From Firmicutes bacterium CAG:882 (GTDB taxonomy: Bacteria; Bacillota; Clostridia; Lachnospirales; Lachnospiraceae), in contig FR895432.1 of the NCBI GenBank assembly GCA_000435595.1, positions 15,058 to 25,714 on the forward strand: a stretch of DNA of 10,657 bases, in the 5' to 3' direction. Positions 1-7,327 of the stretch are shown piece after piece. The notes beneath the pieces were generated by a model that was not told the origin of the DNA, did no database searches, and saw only the letters and a list, made by a program, of their open reading frames with translations. How positions within the stretch are numbered: position 1 is the stretch's first letter; each line of letters starts with the position of its first letter. Position numbers and translations under genes: made by a program.

Positions 1-14
1 CGGGATTATTCCCG
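1..14. terminator. Possible terminator hairpin after typA, at the window edge
   Basis: CGGGA-ttat-TCCCG forms a 5-bp stem with a 4-nt loop, just beyond the typA stop. A T run (CCATTTTT) follows it on the plus strand, so as seen it would stop transcription entering from the left. Whether it also ends typA depends on bases outside the window. Confidence 0.35.
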
Positions 15-30
15 CCATTTTTGACTTTCT

Positions 31-1866
31 TTAGTTGGATGCGTTTCTTTTAGCGCGATATCTTGCTGTTCCGTCGAGAATCTTCTTACGAATACGAAGA
101 TTCTTAGGAGTAATCTCAAGGAGCTCATCCGTATCAATGAATTCAAGTGCCTGCTCAAGGCTTAGTATCTTAGGAGGTGTGAGACGAAGTGCCTCATCCG
201 CACTTGATGAACGTGTATTTGTGAGCTGTTTCTTCTTACATACATTGACTTCAATGTCCTCTGCCTTGCCGTTCTGACCGACAATCATACCGCCGTATAC
301 CTGCTCGCCCGGACCTACGAAGAGAAGACCGCGCTCCTGTGCGTTGTAAAGACCGTAGGTTACGGTCTCACCTGCTTCACTGGCGATGAGAGAGCCCTGC
401 TTACGGTACTGGATATCTCCCTTGTACGGACCGTAGCCGTCGAAGGTTGTATTGAGTATACCGTTACCCTTGGTATCTGTCATGAACTCGCCTCTGTAGC
501 CTATAAGTCCACGGGATGGAATTGAGAACTCAAGTCTTGTATAGCCTCCGTTGGCAGGGGACATACCGTTCAGTTCGCCCTTACGGTTGCTGAGCTTCTG
601 GATTACCGTACCCGAGAATTCATCAGGAACATCAACGTATGCAATCTCCATAGGCTCAAGCTTCTGACCGCGCTCGTCGTAGTGGTAGAGAACCTCTGCT
701 TTACTTACTGCGAACTCATAACCCTCCCGGCGCATATTCTCGATAAGAACGGAAAGATGAAGCTCACCACGTCCTGATACCTTGAATGCTTCTGTCGTGT
801 CAGTCTCCTCAACTCTTAAGCTGACATCCGTGTTGAGCTCTCTGAAGAGTCTGTCACGGAGATGACGGGATGTGATATATTTTCCTTCCTTGCCGGCAAG
901 AGGGCTGTCGTTAACTATGAAATTCATAGCGATTGTAGGCTCTGAAATCTTCTGGAAAGGGATAGCTACCGGGTTATTGATTGAAGTAAGCGTATCACCG
1001 ATGTGAAGCTCTGCGATACCTGATATTGCCACGATTGAACCGATGGTTGCTTCATTTACTTCCTTCTTGTTAAGTCCCTCGAATTCATAGAGCTTACCAA
1101 TCTTAACCTTCATCTTCTTGTCAGGGTTGTGGTGGTTGACAAGCATAAGATCCTGATTAACCTTGATTGTACCGTTGTCGACCTTGCCGACACCGATTCT
1201 TCCCACATACTCGTTGTAATCAATTGTACTGATGAGAATCTGTGGGTCTGCATCAGGGTCGCCCTCAGGTGCAGGGATATGCTTTAATATTGTCTCGAAG
1301 AGAGGAGTCATGTCTGTTGAATCATCGTCAAGGCTGTACTTTGCAAAGCCTGCCTTTGCAGATGCAAAGATGAACGGACAATCAAGCTGCTTGTCGCTGG
1401 CATTTAAGTCCATTAAAAGCTCTAACACTTCATCAACTACCTCGTTAGGTCTTGCCTCAGGACGGTCAATCTTATTGACACATACAATTACATCAAGGTC
1501 AAGCTCAAGAGCCTTTCTGAGAACGAACTTTGTCTGAGGCATTGCACCCTCGTAAGCGTCAACTACGAGAACCACACCGTTAACCATCTTTAAAACTCGC
1601 TCAACTTCGCCGCCGAAATCTGCATGACCCGGAGTATCAATAATGTTAATCTTTGTGTCCTTATAATATACGGCAGTATTCTTAGAGAGAATTGTGATTC
1701 CTCTTTCACGTTCTATATCGTTGGAATCCATCACTCGTTCTGCCACTTCCTGATTTTCACGGAATGTTCCGCTCTGCTTTAACATCACGTCTACTAATGT
1801 TGTCTTACCATGGTCTACATGGGCGATAATCGCAATATTTCTGACATCATTACGGGTTGTTTTCAT
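31..1866 (-). CDS. typA: Translational GTPase TypA/BipA
   Basis: Ribosome-associated GTPase of the EF-G/LepA class, which acts in ribosome assembly and stress or cold adaptation in the cytoplasm. Counting from the chosen start, the G1 loop AHVDHGKTT lies at residues 15-23. It is followed by RGITI (G2), DTPGHADF (G3), NKID (G4) and SAKAG (G5). The rest is the usual EF-G-like domain II, domain III and the BipA-specific C-terminal part (RGLIGYRGEF, then the GPGEQVYGGMIVG segment). At 611 residues it matches the family's normal length and has no disruption. The start at 1866 was chosen because the family normally begins only about ten residues before the RNIAIIAHVDHGKTT segment; AGGA lies five bases upstream. 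An in-frame ATG at 1890 would add MCAEMRKF and has a stronger AGGAG, so it is a real alternative. The gene stands alone, divergent from the SSB-like gene. Confidence 0.96.
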   Translation of the reverse strand: MKTTRNDVRNIAIIAHVDHGKTTLVDVMLKQSGTFRENQEVAERVMDSNDIERERGITILSKNTAVYYKDTKINIIDTPGHADFGGEVERVLKMVNGVVLVVDAYEGAMPQTKFVLRKALELDLDVIVCVNKIDRPEARPNEVVDEVLELLMDLNASDKQLDCPFIFASAKAGFAKYSLDDDSTDMTPLFETILKHIPAPEGDPDADPQILISTIDYNEYVGRIGVGKVDNGTIKVNQDLMLVNHHNPDKKMKVKIGKLYEFEGLNKKEVNEATIGSIVAISGIAELHIGDTLTSINNPVAIPFQKISEPTIAMNFIVNDSPLAGKEGKYITSRHLRDRLFRELNTDVSLRVEETDTTEAFKVSGRGELHLSVLIENMRREGYEFAVSKAEVLYHYDERGQKLEPMEIAYVDVPDEFSGTVIQKLSNRKGELNGMSPANGGYTRLEFSIPSRGLIGYRGEFMTDTKGNGILNTTFDGYGPYKGDIQYRKQGSLIASEAGETVTYGLYNAQERGLLFVGPGEQVYGGMIVGQNGKAEDIEVNVCKKKQLTNTRSSSADEALRLTPPKILSLEQALEFIDTDELLEITPKNLRIRKKILDGTARYRAKRNASN

Positions 1867-1931
1867 AAATTTCCTCATTTCTGCGCACATTTGCGCTCCT
1901 AAAAACGTAAACCTAAATTTTCAACTTTACC

Positions 1932-1959
1932 AGTTTATCACATATTTTGATAAAAACAA
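1932..1959 (-). promoter_or_regulatory. Putative typA promoter
   Basis: On the minus strand, TTGTTT (1954-1959) is separated by 16 bases from TAAACT (1932-1937). The leader to the start codon would be about 60 nt. The match to the sigma-A consensus is moderate. A palindrome, TTTATCA-n7-TGATAAA (1934-1954), overlaps the -10 box and spacer and could be an operator. Confidence 0.4.
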
Positions 1960-2163
1960 GTCCTGATTTACATTTTATAAGAAGAAAATGCAAATATGTG
2001 ACAGATTTTAATGCGATTTTTAAAATTTTTTATATTTTTTTTATGCTTTCGTGAATATTTGAACACATTTTGCATATATATTTAGGGATAAAGATATTAT
2101 CAGGCGTACAGTATCGTGATTAAGGAATACGATGCCGCCAAAAATGAAGGGAGAAACAGAAGA

Positions 2164-2808
2164 ATGCTTGACAAAGTAATTGAAAACAACAGGGTAACAA
2201 TCATTGGTGAGGTTGTTTCGGATTTCACCTACAGCCATGAGGTCTTTGGGGAGGGATTCTACATGGTTGACATTGCAGTGAATCGATTGAGTAACAGTGT
2301 CGACATCATACCGCTTATGGTGTCGGAGAGACTTGTCGATGTGACGGAGGATTACCGTGGAATGATTATCGAGGCTACAGGACAGTTCCGTTCGTATAAC
2401 CGCCATGAGGAGAATCACAACCGTCTCGTACTTTCCATTTTTGCGAGGGAATTCGCTCTTGCCGAGGAGACAGAGGAGGCAACTAATACCAACCAGATAT
2501 TCCTTGACGGATATATCTGTAAGCCGCCTGTTTACAGAAAGACTCCTCTCGGAAGAGAGATAGCGGATATTCTTATTGCCGTCAATCGTCCTTACGGCAA
2601 GTCTGACTACATACCTTGCATAGCGTGGGGACGTAACGCAAGATATGCTGCAGGCTTCAAGATTGGCGAACATATCCGTATATGGGGACGTGTTCAGAGC
2701 AGGGAATATACTAAGAAGCTTGATGAGGATACCCAGATTAAGAGAACTGCTTACGAAGTGTCTGTGAGCAAAATTGAGTGTGTAGATGAGGATGATGAGC
2801 AGGAATAG
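2164..2808 (+). CDS. SSB-like protein with two tandem OB folds
   Basis: Predicted single-stranded-DNA-binding protein of 214 residues. The second half, from about residue 110 (NQIFLDGYICKPPVYRKTPLG), follows the SSB pattern: a conserved G at the first strand, a TPLG turn, AVNRPYG, the IPCIAWGRNA strand and the IRIWGRVQSREY strand. The first half (about residues 6-100) repeats the pattern more weakly (VTIIGEVVSDF...GFYMVDIAVNRLS...MIIEATGQFRSY), so it reads as a second, diverged OB fold. The C-terminus is acidic (DEDDEQE) but lacks the DDDIPF-type tip with which canonical SSB recruits partner proteins. The start at 2164 was chosen for AAGGGAG ten bases upstream. An in-frame GTG at 2116 has no convincing site. 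It is monocistronic and is followed by a terminator. It is unlikely to be the housekeeping SSB, and its role is not certain. Confidence 0.85.
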   Translation: MLDKVIENNRVTIIGEVVSDFTYSHEVFGEGFYMVDIAVNRLSNSVDIIPLMVSERLVDVTEDYRGMIIEATGQFRSYNRHEENHNRLVLSIFAREFALAEETEEATNTNQIFLDGYICKPPVYRKTPLGREIADILIAVNRPYGKSDYIPCIAWGRNARYAAGFKIGEHIRIWGRVQSREYTKKLDEDTQIKRTAYEVSVSKIECVDEDDEQE

Positions 2809-2837
2809 GCTTCCTGCGGTGATGAAGGTGGTCAATA

Positions 2838-2875
2838 CCCCGCAGGCGTTAACGAGAGTCTGCGGGGTTGTTTTT
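2838..2875 (+). terminator. Rho-independent terminator of the SSB-like gene
   Basis: CCCCGCAG (2838-2845) pairs perfectly with CTGCGGGG (2860-2867) around a 14-nt loop and is followed directly by TTGTTTTT. It lies 30 bases after the stop codon. Confidence 0.9.
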
Positions 2876-2895
2876 GTGCTCCGCGGGGATGCACA

Positions 2896-2930
2896 CTGCG
2901 GCGTACAATGCAGATGCCCGTCCGCCGCAG
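2896..2930. repeat. GC-rich inverted repeat between transcription units
   Basis: CTGCGGCG (2896-2903) and CGCCGCAG (2923-2930) form a perfect 8-bp stem with a 19-nt loop. No T run follows, so it is not a standard terminator. A second motif directly downstream (2940-2964) resembles one at 7263-7288. The function is unknown; it may be part of a dispersed intergenic repeat. Confidence 0.5.
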
Positions 2931-2991
2931 AGAAAGACCGCAAGCGGCAAAACGGATTGCAAATATCAATGACATCAAAAAATCCGCTATC

Positions 2992-3020
2992 TTGCACATT
3001 TGTCTGTAACGTGCTAATAT
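2992..3020 (+). promoter_or_regulatory. Promoter of the phosphatase/nucleotidyltransferase gene set
   Basis: TTGCAC (2992-2997), an exact 17-base spacer and TAATAT (3015-3020) make a good sigma-A match. It lies 57 bases before the TTG start at 3078. No terminator is seen between 3078 and 7102, so it may serve the whole set. Confidence 0.6.
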
Positions 3021-3077
3021 CTTAATATATTGCCATGATTTGTGCGGATGTATAATTTGTCGTGAGGAGGGCTTATT

Positions 3078-3683
3078 TTGAGTGATTATGTATTTTTGTT
3101 CGATCTTGATGCTACAATAACGAAAGCCGAGATACTGCCTGAGATAGCAGTGAAGATAAATAAGGAAAAGCAGATGAGAGAGCTTACGGAGAAAACCATG
3201 GCGGGAGAGATTCCGTTTGACCACAGTTTTCTTGAGAGGGTAAAGCTTTTGTCCGGGATTCCCGTGAGTACGGTAAGAAGTATTATTGCAGGAGTTCCGC
3301 TGAACGAGAAATTAGTTCAGTTTATAAGAGAGAATAAGGAACGCTGTTATGTGGTGACGGGCAACCTTGATATATGGATTAAGGATCTTATGACCGGGCT
3401 TGGGATGGACGGACATTATTTCTGTTCTAAGGCTTCCGTTGAGAACGATAAGATTGTGAGTGTCGACTATGTGGTTGACAAGGGTGAGGTCGTGAGTGAG
3501 TTTAAGGACAGACCTTTTGCAGCTATAGGTGATGGCAACAATGATGCGCAGATGATTGCGGCAGCAGAGGTCGGAATCGGCTTCGGAGGAGTCAGGGATA
3601 TTGCACCGGCGGTTTTAAAGTGTGCAACACATGCAACATATTCGGAGGAAAAATTATGTCAGTTTCTAAGACAATTGTTATAA
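3078..3683 (+). CDS. HAD-IB family phosphatase (SerB-like)
   Basis: Haloacid-dehalogenase-superfamily phosphohydrolase of 201 residues, probably acting on a small phosphorylated metabolite. All four HAD motifs are visible: motif I FDLDATIT with nucleophile D9 and acid/base D11, motif II VVTGN with T94, a motif III lysine likely at K135 (DKGEVV), and motif IV GDGNND at residues 151-156. The small helical cap between motifs I and II fits the phosphoserine-phosphatase-like IB class. The start is TTG at 3078 with GAGGAGG seven bases upstream. The 3' end overlaps the next gene by 28 bases, which implies translational coupling. With two nucleotidyltransferases and a PLP enzyme downstream, it may make or recycle an amino-alcohol or phospho-amino-acid precursor. 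The substrate is not determinable here; true phosphoserine phosphatase is one possibility. Confidence 0.85.
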   Translation: MSDYVFLFDLDATITKAEILPEIAVKINKEKQMRELTEKTMAGEIPFDHSFLERVKLLSGIPVSTVRSIIAGVPLNEKLVQFIRENKERCYVVTGNLDIWIKDLMTGLGMDGHYFCSKASVENDKIVSVDYVVDKGEVVSEFKDRPFAAIGDGNNDAQMIAAAEVGIGFGGVRDIAPAVLKCATHATYSEEKLCQFLRQLL

Positions 3684-4306
3684 GCTGTGCGGGAATGGGG
3701 ACAAGACTTGGAATAGGTTCCACAAAGGCACTTATAGACATAGATGGCAAGCCGCTCATTATAAGACAGCTTGAGCTTTTGAAGGATTTTGATGATATTC
3801 GTATTGTAGTCGGATATCAGATGGAGAAGGTTATTGAGGTGGTTAATTCCTATCGCAAGGATATTTTGTTTGTGTTTAACCACAATTACAGAAACACAGG
3901 TACAGGTGGAAGCTTTTCACTAGCCATCAAGCATGCGGCAGATATGGTTGTGTCACTTGACGGCGACCTTCTGGTTCATCCTGATGATCTTAGAAGAGTG
4001 CTTGATTCGGATAAGGAGTGTGTGTGCGGAGCGATACCGTGCACTGAGGACCCGATGCTTATGAAGACGCTCACGCAGAACGGACAGATATATGGCGTGG
4101 GCTTCTCAAGAGAAGAGGGTGAATATGAGTGGACAGGTCTTGCTCAGGTAAGGACGGCAAGACTGACACCGGGAGACCGCCATGTATGTGATATGATGGT
4201 GCCGCTTCTTCCGCTGCCGATGGAGCTTATAAGAACAAAAGAGATAGATACTATGGCCGATTATGAGCATGCGGTTGCATGGGTTAAGAGCGGATACGCT
4301 GACTGA
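3656..4306 (+). CDS. Small nucleotidyltransferase (MobA/LicC-like NTP transferase)
   Basis: Single-domain Rossmann-like nucleotidyltransferase of 216 residues, expected to transfer a nucleotidyl group from CTP or another NTP to a phosphorylated acceptor. The N-terminal binding loop reads CAGMGTRLG (residues 11-19), followed by the conserved lysine in TKALIDIDGKPLI (K24). The metal-binding pair is in SLDGDLL (D102 and D104). The ATG at 3656 was chosen because GGAGG lies seven bases upstream; an earlier in-frame ATG at 3620 lies deep inside the phosphatase gene. It is the second gene of the set, overlaps the phosphatase and precedes a fusion that carries its own nucleotidyltransferase domain. 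The two nucleotidyltransferases are clearly diverged, so they probably use different acceptors. The acceptor and the choice of nucleotide are not evident. Confidence 0.85.
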   Translation: MSVSKTIVISCAGMGTRLGIGSTKALIDIDGKPLIIRQLELLKDFDDIRIVVGYQMEKVIEVVNSYRKDILFVFNHNYRNTGTGGSFSLAIKHAADMVVSLDGDLLVHPDDLRRVLDSDKECVCGAIPCTEDPMLMKTLTQNGQIYGVGFSREEGEYEWTGLAQVRTARLTPGDRHVCDMMVPLLPLPMELIRTKEIDTMADYEHAVAWVKSGYAD

Positions 4307-4334
4307 TAATCGATAAATTTATGGAGGACTTGCA

Positions 4335-6146
4335 ATGCAGGCTGTTATACTTGCTGCCGGAATGGGCAAAAGACTTAAGGAACATACAAGTGACAAGACA
4401 AAATGTATGGTTAAGATAGGTGGAAAGACCATAATAGAGAGGGGCTTAAGGATTCTTGATGATAAGAATTTTTCGAGAATTGTTATAGTGACGGGCTATA
4501 AGCATGAAGGACTTACGGCACATGTCGACTCACTTGGACTTAAGACACCGGTGGTATATATTAATAATGATGAATATGAGACGACAAGCAACCTTTATTC
4601 ATTAAGTCTTGCAGGAGAGTACCTGGAAGCCGACGATACACTGATAATTGAATCGGATATCCTATATGAAAGTGCGGTTGTCGACAGAATATTAGAGTCG
4701 GATGAGGAATGTCTTACTTTTGTATCAAGACCGAAGCCATGGATGGACGGTTCGATTGTGACGCTGGATAAGGACGGATATATCAACGATTTCATAGGTG
4801 CCGATAATTTTGCTTTTCAGGACATGGACAGTTATTATAAGACTGTCAGCATGTACAAGCTCTCTAAAAATTATCTGAATAAGGTATATCTTCCGCTTCT
4901 CGCGGCGTATGTACAGGCGTGGGGCAATAAGACCCATTATGAGTCAGCTCTTAAGGTCGTTGCATTTAAGGAGCAGCGTGTCTTAAAGGCACTTGTTCTT
5001 GAAAATGAGAAGTGGTATGAGATTAATGATATACAGGATATAGACATTGCCGAGAGCATATTTGCCGAGGGAGACGAGAAGCTTACAAGGTATATGAGAC
5101 GGTTTGGAGGTTACTGGAGATATGAGGGAATGTATGACTTCTGTTACCTTGTAAATCCGTTTTTTCCTAATCAGCGCTTTATGGATGAGATGAAGGCTAA
5201 CTTTGAGACACTTATAAGAGAGTATCCGTCGGGAATGGCTGTCAACAGCCTGCTTGCCGCAAAGTATTTTGAGTTAAGACCGGAGCAGGTGTGCGTAGGT
5301 AACGGAACTGCGGAGCTTATCAAGTCCCTCATGGAGAATTTTTCCGGAAATATAGGACTTATATATCCGACATTTGAGGAGTACCCTCACAGAAAAAAGA
5401 AGGAGCAGCTTGTTCCGTTTTGGGTAATAAATGAGGATTTCACCTACACGGTCGATGATATAATGGAATTTTACAAAGACAAGGACGTTCAGGCGATTGT
5501 ACTTGTAAATCCGGACAACCCTTCGGGTCATTTTATTATGCGGGATGACATCTTAAGACTTGAGGAGTGGGCTGCAAGGAGAAATATTAATATAATTGTT
5601 GACGAGTCCTTTGTGGATTTTGCGGATATTCCGGAGCAGACGCTTCTCACACAGGAGATAATTGACAATCACAGAAAGCTTATTGTGTTAAAGAGCATAT
5701 CTAAGTCATTCGGTGTTCCGGGGCTCAGACTTGGAATAATTGCATCAGCGGATGACAGGATGATAGCTGCAATGAAGAAGGATGTCGCGATATGGAATAT
5801 CAATTCGTTTGCAGAGTATTACATGCAGATAATTGAGAAGTATAAGGCTGATTATGAGGAGGCCATGAGACGCTTTATGGATGTCAGGACGAGGTATCTT
5901 GATAAGCTTGCAGCAATTCCGGCACTCAGGGTATTTCCATCGCAGGCTAACTATGTTATGTGCCATCTTGAAAACGGCATGTCATCGAGAAAGCTTGCCG
6001 ACATAATGCTCAACAAATACAATATTTTAATTAAGGATCTCTCAACCAAGGAAGGACTTAACGGCGGAAATTATATACGTCTTTCTGTCAAGACTGATGA
6101 GGAGAACGATGTGGTTGCAGGTGTGCTTTCCGGATTGCTTAAGTAA
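4335..6146 (+). CDS. Bifunctional LicC/PntC-like nucleotidyltransferase fused to a PLP-dependent fold-type-I aminotransferase/decarboxylase
   Basis: A 603-residue two-domain enzyme. Residues 1 to about 235 are a nucleotidyltransferase with AAGMGKRL (7-14), a TKCMVKIGGK lysine segment (22-31), the LicC-like TTSNLYSLSLA segment and a metal aspartate in IIESD (D108). From about residue 260 to the end it is a HisC/CobD-like PLP enzyme: NPDNPSG (N392), DESF with D423 contacting the pyridine nitrogen, SKSFGVPGLRLG with the Schiff-base K457 and R465, and a carboxylate-binding arginine in NYIRLS (R582). Such fusions are known from pathways that make CDP-activated phosphocholine-like or 2-aminoethylphosphonate (PntC) groups, with the PLP half making the amine. 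No phosphonate mutase or decarboxylase is visible here, so phosphoethanolamine- or serinol-type products are equally possible. ATG at 4335 has GGAGG upstream, 28 bases after the preceding gene. Confidence 0.88.
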   Translation: MQAVILAAGMGKRLKEHTSDKTKCMVKIGGKTIIERGLRILDDKNFSRIVIVTGYKHEGLTAHVDSLGLKTPVVYINNDEYETTSNLYSLSLAGEYLEADDTLIIESDILYESAVVDRILESDEECLTFVSRPKPWMDGSIVTLDKDGYINDFIGADNFAFQDMDSYYKTVSMYKLSKNYLNKVYLPLLAAYVQAWGNKTHYESALKVVAFKEQRVLKALVLENEKWYEINDIQDIDIAESIFAEGDEKLTRYMRRFGGYWRYEGMYDFCYLVNPFFPNQRFMDEMKANFETLIREYPSGMAVNSLLAAKYFELRPEQVCVGNGTAELIKSLMENFSGNIGLIYPTFEEYPHRKKKEQLVPFWVINEDFTYTVDDIMEFYKDKDVQAIVLVNPDNPSGHFIMRDDILRLEEWAARRNINIIVDESFVDFADIPEQTLLTQEIIDNHRKLIVLKSISKSFGVPGLRLGIIASADDRMIAAMKKDVAIWNINSFAEYYMQIIEKYKADYEEAMRRFMDVRTRYLDKLAAIPALRVFPSQANYVMCHLENGMSSRKLADIMLNKYNILIKDLSTKEGLNGGNYIRLSVKTDEENDVVAGVLSGLLK

Positions 6147-6211
6147 TTCACGAAATTATTAACTTACAGAAATTGATTGACACCTGAGGCTTGATAAAAA
6201 GGAGGATTCTT

Positions 6212-7102
6212 GTGAACCGATTGTTGTTTATATTTAATCCGTGGTCGGGCAAGGCTCATGTTAAGGACCATCTTTTTGAAATTACCAATGAATTTTCAAA
6301 GGCAGGATATCTTGTTACGGTGTATCCGACAAAGCGTGAGAAGGATTGCTACGAATACATAAGAGATAATGCGGCGGACTATGATGTCATAGTATGCAGT
6401 GGTGGCGACGGAACCCTCAATGAGGCAGTTTCGGGAATGCTTGACAGTGGGCTTGACAAGCCTATGGGATATATTCCGAGCGGAAGTACGAATGATTTTG
6501 CGTCAAGTCTGCTAATACCTAAGACGGTCACTCATGCGGTGGGCAATATACTTGAGGGTACGGAATATCTTTGTGATGTCGGTTCATTTAACGGAAGATG
6601 GTTCAATTATGTTGCAGCCTTCGGATTATTTACAGAGGTGTCGTATGCAACACCTCAGCAGCTTAAAAACACTTTGGGGCATCAGGCGTATATAATTGAG
6701 AGTATGAAGAGCTTTGCGAGTCTTAAATCTTACGAACTCAAGATAGAGGTAAACGGAGAAACCTTAGAGGACAAGTTCATATACGGCATGGTATCTAACT
6801 CTAAATCTGTCGGCGGCATGAAGGGGATTGCCGGAAAAGAAATTAAGCTTGACGACGGATTATTTGAGGTTATACTAATAAGGGGACCGAAGAATCCTGT
6901 TGAATTCCAGACCATGTTCAATGGCTTTATATTTCAGAATGACAACAGTATGGTTAAGCATCTTAAATGTAAGGAGATTACTTTTACAAGCAAGGAGCCG
7001 ATACCATGGGTATTAGACGGGGAATTCGGAGGCGACCAGACGAATGTCGACATTCGTGTGGAAGGCAAAAAGGTCAGATATCTGCTTGCAAAACATCCGT
7101 AG
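6212..7102 (+). CDS. Diacylglycerol-kinase-family lipid kinase (DagK/YegS/BmrU type)
   Basis: Soluble or peripheral lipid kinase of 296 residues; family members phosphorylate diacylglycerol or a related lipid and return it to phosphatidic acid. The N-terminal FNPWSGKA (residues 8-15) and the nucleotide-binding GGDGTLNE (64-71) are diagnostic. YIPSGSTNDFA supplies the second conserved loop, and the C-terminal half has the family's beta-rich lipid-binding domain, including DDGLFEVILIR and the VLDGE turn. The GTG at 6212 was chosen because AAAGGAGG ends six bases before it; a TTG at 6191 lies upstream of that site. It follows the fusion gene by 65 bases with no terminator, so it is probably co-transcribed. 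That fits a role in recycling lipid released when an activated head group is transferred, but this is inference. Confidence 0.9.
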   Translation: MNRLLFIFNPWSGKAHVKDHLFEITNEFSKAGYLVTVYPTKREKDCYEYIRDNAADYDVIVCSGGDGTLNEAVSGMLDSGLDKPMGYIPSGSTNDFASSLLIPKTVTHAVGNILEGTEYLCDVGSFNGRWFNYVAAFGLFTEVSYATPQQLKNTLGHQAYIIESMKSFASLKSYELKIEVNGETLEDKFIYGMVSNSKSVGGMKGIAGKEIKLDDGLFEVILIRGPKNPVEFQTMFNGFIFQNDNSMVKHLKCKEITFTSKEPIPWVLDGEFGGDQTNVDIRVEGKKVRYLLAKHP

Positions 7103-7150
7103 AAGTGACGGCATCGGCAGATGGAAAAAGAAAGCATGAACGCAGAATGA

Positions 7151-7253
7151 GCAATCCCCCGCTTCAAGTGTGCAGAGCACTAAGCAGTTGGTAAGGGGGA
7201 TGCTTATGTCAGTGGGAGTTAAAAGCTCCCACTGACAGTTCGCAAAGCGACTG
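7151..7253 (+). repeat. Hairpin-rich leader between the lipid kinase and the repetitive protein
   Basis: Three stem-loops lie in a row. GCAATCCCCC (7151-7160) pairs with GGGGGATGC (7195-7203) with one bulge and encloses GCTT-AGTG/CACT-AAGC. TGTCAGTGGGAG (7207-7218) pairs perfectly over 12 bp with CTCCCACTGACA (7226-7237). CAGT-CGC (7236-7243) pairs with GCG-ACTG (7247-7253). None is followed by a T run, so simple termination is unlikely. It may be a structured leader or a dispersed repeat. Confidence 0.55.
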
Positions 7254-7273
7254 CGTTCATGAGCAAGCAGCGA

Positions 7274-7296
7274 AAGCGGATTGCGAATGTCCGCTT
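7274..7296 (+). repeat. Stem-loop just before the ribosome binding site of the repetitive protein
   Basis: AAGCGGA (7274-7280) and TCCGCTT (7290-7296) form a 7-bp stem with a 9-nt loop. It ends 16 bases before the AAGGAGG site at 7313-7319 and so could influence translation. Confidence 0.45.
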
Positions 7297-7327
7297 TACA
7301 AGGAAGAGAAAGAAGGAGGAAATCAAG

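Noticed and set aside
2053..2100. Promoter for the SSB-like gene
   Set aside because: TTGCAT and TATTAT are 19 bases apart in very AT-rich sequence; no pair was good enough to annotate.
2041..2997. 318-residue minus-strand reading frame opposite the SSB-like gene
   Set aside because: It is antisense to a gene with clear OB-fold motifs, shows no recognisable domain and runs across the SSB terminator.
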